64,000 nucleotides of DNA, from assembly GCA_008828725.1 (NCBI GenBank), contig MEHQ01003986.1:1-64000 (forward strand). The letters run 5' to 3'. This DNA comes from Saccharina japonica. Its lineage: Eukaryota; Sar; Phaeophyceae; Laminariales; Laminariaceae. Shown in pieces: positions 1 through 12,354 of this stretch. The notes beneath the pieces were generated by a model, which did not search any database, was not told the DNA's origin, and was given only the letters and a program-made list of their open reading frames with translations. The position numbers and the translations under genes are program-made. Numbering within the stretch: the stretch's first letter is position 1; every line of letters begins with the position of its first letter.

Positions 1-934
1 GGTGGGATATTGGTACAAAACGACGGCGCTCGTGCATCTTCGCGGGGGCTATCGACCTCCCGGAGAAAGCGAGGTCCTCACCGTTAGCGTCCGGCTAGAG
101 GGTTTCGTCGCCTCTTAGTAAAACATTGTGACGGGTGGGTCTGGTCTGGAGGATAGGTCGTCTCGTCGTCGAAGTTTCAATGGTCCCCTCTTTTGTTTTT
201 GAAGCTTCTCTTAGCTTTTGGAGCGGGTCTGTCTGTGTTAGCATACTCGAAAGGGATGCGTGGTCCAATGGCCAAAAACGACTTAAGGCGAGCAACGCGT
301 CTTTCTTTCCGTCTGGAGGAAGGAGCAGGAGTAGGAGCGTCGTCGAAAGGTTAAAGTGACCCTCTTCATAGAAAGGTTATCTAATGCCTTTTGAGGCAGA
401 CCTGGAGAGGATTGTCGTCGAAGGTTTGATTCACGATTTTTTTTGTCGTTGCGTGTCCGAAGGAGTATCATCGGAAGATAGAATCAACCCTTGTTATTCT
501 GACAAAAACACATTGGCTTTGGAGTGGTTCTGGCGGAGTGCCGTAGCTTCGGGCTTGGTGCAAGCAAGCAGCGTCGGCCGGGTCGGCGAAAACCCGACTC
601 TGCTCCGTCCCGGCATTGCAGGGGTGCGAGGGTCTATGGTCATGATACAACTACGGCCATGCGTGAAATGAGTAGACCCTGTTTGGGGTAACAATGTAAA
701 TATCAGGGTCACTAGGACTTTGAAACTTTGAGTACAACAGGTGGTGGTTTGTTGGGTGTGCGATATTGAGCTTTGTAGTATCGCTTCCAGCAGCTTGTGG
801 AATGGCAGCTTTCTTTCTTTCGTTCTTTCGTGGTGGTGGTGGTTTGTCGTGTTATGTTTTTGTTTGGGTCGTTTCGCGAAAACAAAACGGGCAAAGCGGC
901 CAACATTGCTATAATACATAGTGCTATGGCTCTT
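1..934. other. 3' flank beyond the S2P gene, no gene seen
   Basis: Contains a fragment of poly(C)-family B at about 244-310 (GGGATGCGTGGTCCAATGG) and a degenerate 3' piece of family A at about 545-672 (ending GCGTGAAATGAGTAG). Open frames here are short and cross these repeats. Nothing else recognised. Confidence 0.5.
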
Positions 935-1480
935 GGCTCTACAACACTACCCCCGTGATTACCGGAGAAGTATTTTAGGAACTACCCCCAGGGGTGTATA
1001 GCCAACAAAAACTGGCACTATGGAAATTTCGAACAAAAACTTCTTCGACGGTAACGGTAACGGTGCGCTTAAGCCAACAAATACCGGCACTCACTATAGC
1101 GGCAACCGGCATAACTCGGTACACTGCCCCACTGGTTCATCCCATCTGTGTGCCAAATGATTCTACCGGCACGGTAGCGGGAAACCGGCACTACTCAACA
1201 GGCACTATAGAGGGATCACCTACTACTGTACTGGGATGGTTTCACACACATTGGAGGGTCCTCGCTTGAGGAACGAGGAACTCTCTACAGTAAATAGTGC
1301 CGGTCCCTGTATAGTGCCGGTATGCGACAGGCAACAATACCGGCACTATAATAGCGGCAACCGGCACTACCCCGCACACTGCCACATCGGTTAATCCCAT
1401 ATACGCCAAGCGATTCCACCGGCACTATAGCGGGCAACCGGCACTATAGAGGGCAACCGGCACTATAGAGGGGCCACTAC
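935..1480. mobile_element. Cluster of pogo/Tc1-like MITE copies (CCGGCACTATAG family)
   Basis: Repeated GTGCCGGT / ACCGGCACTATAG units in both orientations, GGTCCCTCTATAG-type termini and a core with CCATCTGTGTGCCAAATGATTC. Same family as 3388-3566, 3795-3947, 22943-23132 and the copy split by another MITE at 37.7-38.0 kb. No coding capacity. Confidence 0.6.
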
Positions 1481-1542
1481 GGTACTGAATGTACGAGTGA
1501 CGCGTGTCGCGATAGGGTATATATATACCTGTCACGTATTAA

Positions 1543-1745
1543 GGGCCCATATTAACGAGTATAAAATAAATTCAATTTGGAAAAATAAAAAATCAAATTC
1601 GCTTTTCATTGGTCAACACACGCACCAGCACCAAAGATTAGGATCTTGGGGGATATTCTTGGGTGGTGGTGCGGGTTCTGACCAATGAAAAGCGGATTTG
1701 ATTTTTTTTTCCAATTTCTTTTTTTTTCTTCGTTAAAACGGGCCC
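1543..1745. mobile_element. Harbinger-like foldback MITE, copy 1
   Basis: 203 bp, near-complete inverted repeat starting GGGCCC and ending GGGCCC, flanked by direct TAA on both sides (1540-1542, 1746-1748). Arms include TTCATTGGTCAACACACGCA and its complement. TAA duplications and GGGCC ends are typical of PIF/Harbinger MITEs; the class is inferred. Confidence 0.75.
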
Positions 1746-1749
1746 TAAT

Positions 1750-2340
1750 AGCAGTTTTTTTGTGAAAACGTTTCGGACCGACAATTACTGACTATTTCAG
1801 TAGTATACTCCCTGAACTGAGGAACTACCCACCAAGGCATGCGCCTTATCGTTCGAACCAGATTTTCGTTTTACAATGTGAATAAGGCGCGCATTTTTTT
1901 TCTTCTACGAAAAAACATCAGTTGAGACACCTGCTATATATATACGGTAGAAATGGTGCACCTTTTTATGAGGTTGTGTTATTCACTTGATTATAGTATA
2001 GGATCTCTATGTCCCACCCAAAAACTAGATTCGATTTTTTTTTTAAACGCACTCCGATGGCCAATCCCGTGCTTGGCCTATATGATAGGTTCACAGACAA
2101 AGCATTTTGCCTGAATAAAAATGACATTCCCGGCGATTTTGTCATTCAGAATTAAAAAAACGCCATAAAAAATAGTAGAGTTTCTCGAGCGAGGAGCCTC
2201 GGAACAAGTAGGTATATTTATATTTTGTCCCTACCTTAGCATACGTCGAGTACACAACCGGTCCTTACGTTTCTGGGCGAGGGGCGCTCCGATGTTCGCG
2301 CGCCCGTCCTCAGTTTTTTTCTCGACTGCACAGCGAGCAC
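1750..2340. other. Unassigned intergenic sequence
   Basis: AT-rich sequence with short homopolymers. No gene, tRNA or repeat recognised. Confidence 0.5.
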
Positions 2341-2349
2341 CGTACACCT

Positions 2350-2350
<1 letters not shown>

Positions 2351-2442
<92 letters not shown>
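2351..2442. repeat. CAG trinucleotide microsatellite
   Basis: About 30 CAG units with one CAA interruption near the right end. Open in several frames, but with no conserved flanking protein. Confidence 0.95.
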
Positions 2443-2520
2443 GGGTTCGCTCTAGAGGTGGGGGGGGGCGCCATGGAGCGTCCAAGAGCGACAGCGCCAG
2501 AACACACCAGGCCAAGCCCG

Positions 2521-3063
2521 TTTCATGATCGTTTCTTCACGACCGTTTCACGATCGTGAAAAGGGCCGGTTTCTTTTCATTCACACGACTGTTTCAAGAC
2601 CGCCGTTTTCGAGGCGGTTTCACGTCCGTTTCCCTGAAGTTTTGCCGCCGTTTTGCCGCCGTTTCACGACCGTTTCACACGATCGTTTCATATGGCCGTT
2701 TCACAGTACCGTTTCATACGATCGCTTCACAGGACCGTTTCACACGGCCGTTCCACACTCGCTTCACGCCCGCTTCATGGCCGTTTCGCGGCGGTTTCAC
2801 GACCGTTTCACACGACCGTTTCACACGACCGTTTCGCACCACAGTTTCACGCGACCGTTTCACACGACCGTTTCACACAACCGTTTCACACGGCCGTTTC
2901 ACGCGACCGTTTCACACGAACGTTGCACACGACCGTTTCATACGATCGTTTCACACCCGCTTCACGGCCGTTTCACGTAAGCGTTGTTCACGCATCATGT
3001 CCATTTCGCCGGCGGCTTCACAACCGTTTCGCGGCCGTTTAGTGACGGTTTCGTCGTTGTTAC
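2521..3063. repeat. Minisatellite, unit ~CACGACCGTTTCA
   Basis: About 35 diverged 13-18 bp units built on GACCGTTTCACA. All three forward frames stay open because the unit lacks stops; the translations are repeat shadows. Confidence 0.9.
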
Positions 3064-3065
3064 CA

Positions 3066-3384
3066 TAAAAAAGCGGGCCAATTAGTGTGAGAGGTGTATA
3101 TTAATAGTGAGCCATGTCCACGTGCTGAGCAGCAGCGTCTCCCCCCCCCCCTCCCTCTCCGTCTGACGTCAAAAACCAACGAGCCAAGTAACACGAGAGG
3201 TATAAGTATGGCAACAGCCATGCCCAACCCCAGGTTTGAGCAGTAGCGCTACCCGTTACCCTCCCCCCCTCCCTCTCCATCTGACGGCTTCAAAAATAAG
3301 CGGGCCAATCAACACGAGAGGCACACAGTAACAGCCATCTCCAAATTGACGTTGAGCAGCAGCGTCTCTCCCCCCCCCCTCATG
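3066..3384. repeat. Three ~100-bp tandem units ending in poly(C)/CT
   Basis: Each unit carries GCGGGCCAAT or similar, ACACGAGAGG, GAGCAGCAGCG and a C-rich end (CCCCCCCTCCCTCTCC). Confidence 0.7.
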
Positions 3385-3387
3385 CTA

Positions 3388-3566
3388 GAGTAGTGGTCCC
3401 TCTATAGTGCCGGTTGCCCGCTATAGTGCCTGTGAAATCTCTTGGCACATACGGGATTAACAAGTGTGGTAGTGTGCGGAGTAGTGCCGGTTACCGCTAT
3501 AGTTCCGGTATTGTTGCCTGTCGCATACCGGCACTATACAGGGACCGGCACTACTGTACTTCCATA
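3388..3566. mobile_element. Pogo/Tc1-like MITE (CCGGCACTATAG family)
   Basis: Begins GTAGTGGTCCCTCTATAGTG and ends with CACTATACAGGGACCGGCAC; subterminal GTGCCGGT repeats and the AAATCTCTTGGCACA core. Termini are inverted. Confidence 0.65.
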
Positions 3567-3794
3567 TTTTATGAAGCTCCTCGCTTGAGGAGCTCTATAC
3601 TATTAGCAAGTAAAAACCTGAAAAAACAGGAAAGTGTAAGCCGTGGAGCAAATCCCATGGCCTTAGGTATACGCCGAAAATATCGAAAAAACGAAGAAAA
3701 CAAAAAAACGGGTGTATCTACGACGACATTTGGGCAGCTCTGCAGTTGATAGGCCCGGCCCATCAGTCACAATTTTTTCACCCAAAAAGTGCTA

Positions 3795-3947
3795 CAATAG
3801 TGGTCCCTCTATAGTGCCGGTTGAATAGTGCCCCCTGCCCTCTATAGTGCCTTTGGAATCGCTCGGGAGGGATGGGATGAACCAGTGTGGTAGTGTGCGG
3901 AGTAGTGCCGGTTGCCGATATAGTGCCGGTATTAATGACTACTGTGC
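3795..3947. mobile_element. Pogo/Tc1-like MITE forming the S2P 3' flank
   Basis: Copy of the same family starting TAGTGGTCCCTCTATAGTGC and ending GTGCCGGTATTAATGACTAC. It reaches within a few bases of the S2P stop at 3950 and so probably supplies the start of the 3' UTR. Confidence 0.65.
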
Positions 3948-3949
3948 CC

Positions 3950-4076
3950 CTATCTGACGGCCCCTCCAACTATCCGCTGGAAGAGGGCGCCGATGCCGAG
4001 GTCTCCGGCGAAGGTGGAGAGGCTGAAGGCCAGAAGGACTAGAAGGGCCACGCCGTTGATCGTCTCCGTTACGCCT
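3950..4076 (-). CDS. S2P exon 9: C-terminal helix and stop
   Basis: Acceptor ctaccaccag. Encodes G-V-T-E-T-I-N-G-V-A-L-L-V-L-L-A-F-S-L-S then a short hydrophilic tail ending A-V-R and TAG at 3952-3950. This corresponds to the last membrane helix of S2Ps. The acceptor is preceded (in transcript sense) by a TATGC microsatellite, and the stop is followed within a few bases by a MITE. Confidence 0.88.
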
Positions 4077-4637
4077 CTGGTGGTAGTGTGGTATGGCATA
4101 GCATAGCATAGCATCGCATAGCACAGCATAGCACAGCATAGCATAGCATAGCATAGCATAGCATAGCATAGCATAGCATAGCAGAGCATAGCACAGTATC
4201 GCACCGCACAGCAAAATGAAACACCGTACAGCACAAGACAACATAACACGGTACGGCACAGAGCAGCATAGAACAGCACGACACGGCACAGCGCACAACA
4301 CACAGAGAAAGCGAGCAAGACAGCAAGAAGGCAAAGCAAAGACAGCAAGCAGAGAAAGAAAAAGGTTGGGTTAGATACAGGGTTAACGCTTTCACCGCGC
4401 TGAAGAAAATGGTCCACGCAACCAAATAACACCTGAGGGCGCCTGCGACCACGGCTTGTCCAGAAGGTCGTTAGGGGTAAAAGACCCTGCGATTGAGCTG
4501 GAAACTAGTACTGACCGTAGAAAACAATGGGATATCCGTATATCTCTAGGAAATGAAACATACCAAGTACGCGAGGAGGAAAACCGACTGGCCGACAGAC
4601 AAGACGGGCAGGCAGACAGACAAACAGACAGGCAGGC

Positions 4638-4670
<33 letters not shown>

Positions 4671-4673
4671 GGC

Positions 4674-4769
<96 letters not shown>

Positions 4770-6447
4770 CAACCACCCAACCAGCCGACCAAACCAACCG
4801 AACCAACAGACAGACACCGCCACGCAAGGCAAGGCAATGCACATGGCACAAGGCGCAAGGCCCAAGGCAAAAAAAAGCGCACCGCTCAAGCTTCTTCTGG
4901 GTGATCAGCTCCGCCAGCACGAACACCATCTGGCCCCCGTCGAGCCCCGGGACGGGCAGCGAGTTAATCACCGCCAAGTTTACCGAGATCACCGCCGCGA
5001 ACTGCAGGAGGGCCGTCGCTCCGTCCTCCGTAGCCACCTCAGCTCCTACCTTCACGATCTCCACAGGCCCGGATCTGCGGGACCAGTTCGGAAGAGGATG
5101 GGGGATAAGAAGGACTGTTAGTCGAGTGTCCGGTAGGCTCTTCCCGGGGTTGGGGGCTGTTCGTTGTTTTGCGGGCGAGGAAGCGCTTCCTGGTGGGATC
5201 ACGGTACGGACGTAGACCCCAACCCAACCCCTTACCCTATATAACCCTACGTATATATCCCCGACACCAACCCGGACCCAAAAATGCCGCCAAAAGACGG
5301 GCGAGAGACGCTTGCTAAGATAGAGGTGCACCATGTTTTTTCTGCCTTATAAGGGTGGTCACTTGAGGAGCTCTATCTACATCCCACCCAAAAACTGTTT
5401 TTGGAGGAAAATAAAAGTGCTATATACTATATATACTGTATACCCGATGAACAACCCCACGACACATAGTATGGAATGAATAAAATTGCAAGACAAGATT
5501 GAAATTCCGTCGATTTGGGATTAAGGGCCCGTTTTAACGAAGAAGAAAACAAAAACAATTTGGAAAAAAAAAAATCAAATCCGCTTTTCATTGGTCAACA
5601 CACGCACCAGCACCAAAGATTAGGATCTTGGGGTATAATGTTTGGTGCTGGTGCGTGTGTTGACCAATGAAAAGCGAATTTGAATTTATTTTTTTTCCAA
5701 ATTGAATTTATTTTATACTCGTTAATTCGGGCCCTAGGGGGCCCGTCGTTCAGAAAACATTTCAACCCAAAAAAAGGTATACCTATATACCTCTATCGTA
5801 GCACGCGTCGAGAACTGCTTCTGCGCCGTTTTTCGTTCGTAAACATGTCATTGTTATAGGCACGGCAAGCCCGGGATTGAATCCGGCAGGGGGGGGGTGT
5901 CCGCATTGTGTTGGATCAATTCGCACTCTGGCGTCTCGTTCCTGAAACCGTGCCAGCCAGCACCGTGATAGGAGCAATCCGCTAACCACCCCGCTCCGCC
6001 ACCACCACCACCACCACCACCACAAAATAAATCAATTGATTCGAAGCTGTCATCCATAAGCAAGAAAGTCCGCTTCGAAGGCTTCGAGGTTTGGTCTGAT
6101 TGATCTGATTGGCTGAGGGTCGGAGTTAGGGTTGCTCTGATTGGCTCAGGGTCAGGGCTAGGGTTAGGATTAGGGTTATAGGGATAGCTATAGTCGTCTC
6201 ACGCACAGTGTGTATCAACCATTGTCTCAAACAAGTGGTATCGTAAGCAACCCTCCTTAGTATATATAGGGTCCAGCTCACCCCTTACTGCGACTCGCCC
6301 ACAAAACACCTCACGGTTCGCTTCGCGCTTGGTGCGAGCAGTCAATGTCTGTCTGTGGTCGGTGAAAAACCCGACGCTGCTTTGTCCCGGCCTTGTAGGG
6401 ATGCGAGGGTCTATGGTCATACGACTAAGGCCGTGCATGACAATAAG

Positions 6448-6481
<34 letters not shown>

Positions 6482-9400
6482 CCCCCGCCCCCACCTCGGC
6501 ATGCGACTCGCGCCAACACCTCACGGCGCTGTCACGGCGCTTGGTGGGCAAGCATATGTCTGCCTGGTTTGGTGAAAAACCGACGCTGCTCCGTCCGGCT
6601 CGTAGGGATGCGAGGGGCTTATGGTCATACGGCTAAGGCCATAACCACGGCCAATATGAGTACCCCGCCGCCTTCTCACCACCCGCCTTCCCAGCGCCCC
6701 CCGTGGAAACAAGGTGCACAAACGAATCCAGAGTCTTAGTGGTCAGCGTAGCCGTCTCCTGGAAGGCCATCCCCGCCGCCTCCAAGGGATTGGCCGCCTT
6801 GCTCCTCTCTACGGACTCCAGGTGGGGCGCGAGGAGGACCCCTATCGTGTACTTCCCGGAAGGTCCCATCGCGGTCTATTTGTTTTTAGTGGCGGTGGTG
6901 GCGGTGGCAGAAAGCGGTGGCGGCAAACGGCGGTGGCAAAAAACGGTGGCAAAAAGCGGTGGCGGAAAAAGGTGGTGGCGAAAAGGGGTGGAATAAGACG
7001 GTGGCAAAAGGCGGTGGGGGGGAAAACGGTGGCACAAGGCGGTGGCAAAAGGCGGTGGCAGAAGGCGGTGAACGGGAAGCAAGCGGTGGGAAAAGGCAGT
7101 GGGAAAAGGTGGTGGGAAAAGGCAACAGTAAAAGGCGGTGGCAGTGGCGGTGGTGGCAAACGGCGGTGAACGGGGAAAAGGGCGGTGGCAAAAGGCGGTG
7201 GCAGCGGGGGTGGTGGCGAAAGGTGGTGACAAAACGCAATGGCAAAAGGCGGTGGCAAAAGGCGGCGGCAAAAGGCGGGAGGATTGTTAAAGTTAATCCC
7301 TTTAGACCTGCACCTATATCACGCTTTGGGAGACACACTACATAGGTCACATTATTTTGGAGCATATTGACTCAAAATAGTGTTGTCTCCCCCAAAAGGG
7401 TCACACTACTGTAGAACGCGGGGATACATAGGGATCACACCCAAGCATGGTGGGTAGACATACGGGAATACCTGTTTTTTTGGAGTCCATCGTGGTGTCT
7501 TGAGTACTGTAAATATAGGCCCGCGTGAAAGCATACCTCTTTTAGAACTGCAACCTCGTTTTTGGGGACACACTGTACACTGGAATTAGTACCTATACAC
7601 TGGAGTTAGTACCTACACACCAGATGGGGATCATTTGTTTTCGCTGTTTCTAAAATAGCTTTTTCAACCCTTTTTGGACTATTACTGACTATTACTGTCT
7701 ATTACTGACTATTAAAGACTATTACTGACTATTACTGACTATTACTGACTATTACTGACTATTACTGGCTATTACTGACTATTACTGACTACTACTGACT
7801 AGTACTGACTATTACTGACTACTACTGACTATTACTGACTATTACAGACTATTACTCACTATTACTGACTACTACTGACTATTACTGACTATTACAGACT
7901 ATTACTGACTATTACTGACTGTTAGTGACTGTTGCTGACTATTACTGACTATTACTGACTATTACAGACTATTACTGACTATTACTGACTACTACTGACT
8001 GTTACTGACTATTACTGACTATTACTGACTATTACTGACTACTACTGACTATTACTCACTATTACTCACTATACTCCTCAATAGAGGAACTGTCACCCGG
8101 CACACACATATATCCCATTCGTGTTGCACAATATTTTTCTTCTGCATCTACAATAGGCTGTGGGATCGTTCATCACGTCACGGCTACATAAACTATAAAA
8201 AAAACACAGTTTTTGGGTGACTTACGAAGAGTATGGAGCTACGTAATCAAGTGCTACCCCCCCCTATCATATCGTTCACAGCACGCATCTCGCGGCGGCT
8301 GCGCCATCGGCCAGCTCGTCGACGGCTCCTTCTTAGCAACGAAAAAGATGACGCCCATGGTGGACGGCACTCTTGCCCCGTGACCGACGGTCGTCACGGG
8401 CAGCCGTCAAGGACAGCCGTCAAGGACATATCCACACTAACAATAGTAACTTAATAGTAACTTCATCTTAACCCCTTTTGAACTGGTCCCATCTATTTGG
8501 GGATAAAGCACTTGGAATTGGTGTGGGATATTTTTTTCAGTTCTGAATGGATCTTAGAAAGGCCTTGACGGGTCAAAAATGTACCGTCAAACGGGCATGT
8601 GGTCGTTGTCACGGAAACGTTCACACTAAAACTAGTATATCAAGTCTAAAGAGACCTTGACGGGTCAAAACTATACCGTCAAACCACCGGCATGTGAACA
8701 GCCGTCACGGAAACTTCCACACTAAAACTAGTATACTAACTCTACAGAGGGCTTGGGCGGGACAAAAACTGTGCCGTCAAACCGGCACGTCACGGAACTC
8801 CCCTAAAAAAAAACTACCAGGTAATATATTACAGTACTGTATATACGTCCAGAGAGACGGGTCCAAACTGCACCGTCAAAACGGGCATGGGACAGTCATC
8901 ACCGCAATCTTCACACTAAAACTGGTATATTTGGTCTACAAAAAACTTTGAGGAGTCAAAACTACACCACCGCCCGATCGACAAGCGACAGCCGTCATGG
9001 AAATCTCCACACGAAAGCTACTGTGAATGTAGTACATCAAGTCTACAGAGGGCTTGACGGGTCAAAAATAATAATATACCGTCAAACTGCCATGTGAACA
9101 GCCAGCAGCCACAGAACCTCACAAAATAGAAAAAAAAAAAAAAAAAAAACACTCTGTCCCAAAATATAGGGATCGTATATATGGATCAAGAATTAATATA
9201 TAAGACGTCCTCATATTTTCGGACAGAGTGATATAATAGTATAGTAAGAACAACGAGGGCTTTTTGACGGGCCAACACTACTATGTATACCGTCAAACCG
9301 GCATGTGGAGAGCAGCCGTCGTCACGGGAATTTCCCACACTTAAGTCGAAATAAAGAGAGACCTTAAACCCGTCACAGCTACCACACTAAGTCTAAATAA

Positions 9401-12323
9401 AAGAGAGACCTTAAACCGGTCACAACTACTTTACTGCTACACGTATGTATATATACATGTATGTATAGACCTGTCAACCGGCGTTTTTTGTTCCTCTCCC
9501 TTCGTGCCTCCTCACCTTGACCGTTCGGACCACAGGCTTCGCCCCGTCGCGTAGCAGCTCCACGGCCACCGGCTTGCCCTCGGAAGCTCGGATGGCCTTC
9601 ACGGCCGTTTCAAGACTCCTGAAGCCAAAGGAGGCCGGGGGAGGGATGGCCGTAGTCGTATGACGACCATAGACTCTCGCATCCCTACAATGCCCGGGAC
9701 GGAGCATGTCCGGGTTTTCACCGACCAGGCAGACATTGCAACTGTAGCACCAAAGCACGAAGCGAAACGTGAGGTGTTCGGCGAGTCGCATGAAGGGTGA
9801 GCTGCATCCTACTAAGAACCGCTTGTCAGGCGGACTTGAGGGCGGGGGGTGGGGGGGGGGGGTGTACTTCAATAGTTCATGCATGGCCATATAGTCGTAT
9901 GACGACCATAGACCTCGCCATCCTACAATGCCGGGACGGAGCATGTCCGGGTTTTCGTCACGACGCAGGCCAGACATTTGGCTTAGCACCAAAAGCGCGA
10001 GAGGCGAAACATAAGGTGTTCGGCGAGTCGCATGAAGGGTGAGCTTGCAACGCTACTAAGAACCGCTCGTGAGGCGGACTTGAGGGCGGGGGGTGGGGGG
10101 GGGGGGGGGGGGGGGGGGGCAGTACTCATTTGTTGCTTGTCTTAGTAATTTCGCCATTGACCACGCATTCCTTTCGAGACGGGGCACCGTCCTACTCTTA
10201 ACAGAGACACCTCCAACAGTTGGGCGCTCAGAACGGTGCTTCCATACCGGTAAATAATCATAATATTTGTTCTTTGCTAATCGTATCCCCTTCCTTTTTT
10301 TTTTGGGGGGGGGGGGGGGACCGGGCAGCAGGGGGCAGGGTCAAGCCGCCAGCCACAAAGAGGTCAGTCAAGAGAACGGGCCAAGCGGCAGATCCCAAAA
10401 CAAAAAAAGGCAGACTGAATAAAAAAAAGCAGCAAGGTGTAAAATAGCAGCGAGGGTGCAACATATGCCAAACACAAAGAGTAATCGACACGAAAAATTT
10501 GCAATAAGACGTAACATATGTGGGACGTAAAAAAAGCGAGGCGTAAGTGAAAGAAAACACGCACACACCAAACGCAGCAAGCAATAATCGGCGAGAGACA
10601 AACATACAAAAAAAGAAGGAAAAGACGCTAAAACGCAGCAAGAGCACAAACAAACAAGAGAAAATAAGAGAAAGAACGCAAAATCACCGAGAGACATGAA
10701 AGCAGCAAAAAGCAGCGGAGATATGATATTATATGGTATAGAGAAAAAAATAAAAAAAACGACGGCTGTGAGACGGAGGATTTCGTCGAAAAGATACAGT
10801 ACCGGCCCCCGCTCATAAGAAACCAGAAATCGGGCTTAGGCTGACTTTCTTATTTGAGAAAGGGGTGTGTCCCACACTAAAATCAGTTTCATAGCTATCG
10901 ACTTTCTTATTTCCCCCGTAATGTTCAGGCTGAGTTTCTTGTGGGGCACTTTGTTATGATAGGGCCGGTAGTGTATATATGTACGATATGAGTACCAACG
11001 CAAAAAAGAAGAAGGGCGAAAGGAGGAAAATAATAAAAAAAGCGGCAGGTTGTCGGGCGTAAAAAACATGCCGCGCGTGGGACAGCGTGCGTTCGCAGGG
11101 GGGTCACACCCTTTAGCCCTTTTAGAAGTGCACTGTCTAGAACGAAATATTCCCCTCTAACTCCAAGTGTTTTGTACCCGCATCGGGACTGCAGTCCTAA
11201 ATGGGTTAAGAAATTGCCCGCTTTTTCGTGATAAAACAACTAGGAATTAGTGTGCGAGAATTCGAGCAGTGTTAGTACAAGGGGAATATATAAGAATGAA
11301 CACTACTAAAAGTAGCGTGGAATGCTACCAGGCATAAGTTTCAAGATGGAAGAGATGTCTAACGAATCAGCTACGTATGATACAGCGTTCAACGTTGGTC
11401 GTTAATCCAAAAGGCTTCTCAGGTCTCGGGCCTCGGGTCTCAGGCCTCGGGGCTCGGCTGCATACGAGGGGGCGTGCTTTTTTCGTTTGCACAAGAAACT
11501 AAACTATACGGTACCACAATTCAAAAAGCAAAGCGAAGCAAAGCAGAGCAGAGCAGCGCAGAGCAGAGAAGCAGAGCAGAGCAGAGCCACGCAAAGCAAA
11601 ACCGAGCAAATAAAAGCAAAGCAAAGCAAAGCAAAGCAAAGCAAAGCAAAGCAAAGCAAAGCAAAGCAAAGCAAAGCAAAGCAAAGCAAAGCAAAGGCAT
11701 CGCAAAGCAAAGTAAAGCAAAGGGAAAGCAAAGGCAAAGGAAAGGAAAAGCAAACCAAAGAAAAGCAAAGCAGAGAAAAGAAAACGAACTCAAAGCCCGA
11801 GCAACGTTATGCACAGCAAACCAAAACAAATAAAAAACAACCCAAACCAAAACAAGCCGAATAAAAACGGCTACGTACGTACGTACAGTACTCACGTGCT
11901 GTCGCCCGCCAAAGCGTTTCCGTTGATGGAGAGGAACACGTCCTTCGGCCTGAAACCTGCCGCAGCCGCCCCCCCCTTAGGGTCCGAGATCTACCGACGA
12001 GGTACACGCAGAGACAAAATATATATATACATATACCAGGTATATTTTATACGTTCAAATAAATTTCGAAACGACAAGAAAATTCAAAGACATTTCGCCA
12101 TGAACGACAAAGAGCTTTCAGAGAAGTTTCCAAATGAACACCAACTAAATTTCAAATATTTGCGTTGATTTGGTGACCAACAACGAAATGTTTTGAAGAA
12201 AATTTCGAAACGACAAATAAATTTCAAAGTAATTCCGAAACGACGAAAAATAAAATACAAATAAATTTCAAAGCAATTCCGAAACGACAACAATAAATTG
12301 CGAAGAACTTTCGAACTTTCGGC

Positions 12324-12354
<31 letters not shown>

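Noticed and set aside
2292..3068. Overlapping frames with F-H-T-T-V-S-H and poly-Ala runs
   Set aside because: Produced by the CAG microsatellite and the GACCGTTTCACA minisatellite.
7676..8076. Possible CRISPR-like array of TATTACTGAC
   Set aside because: Units are directly adjacent with no spacers, and the setting is a eukaryotic intron.
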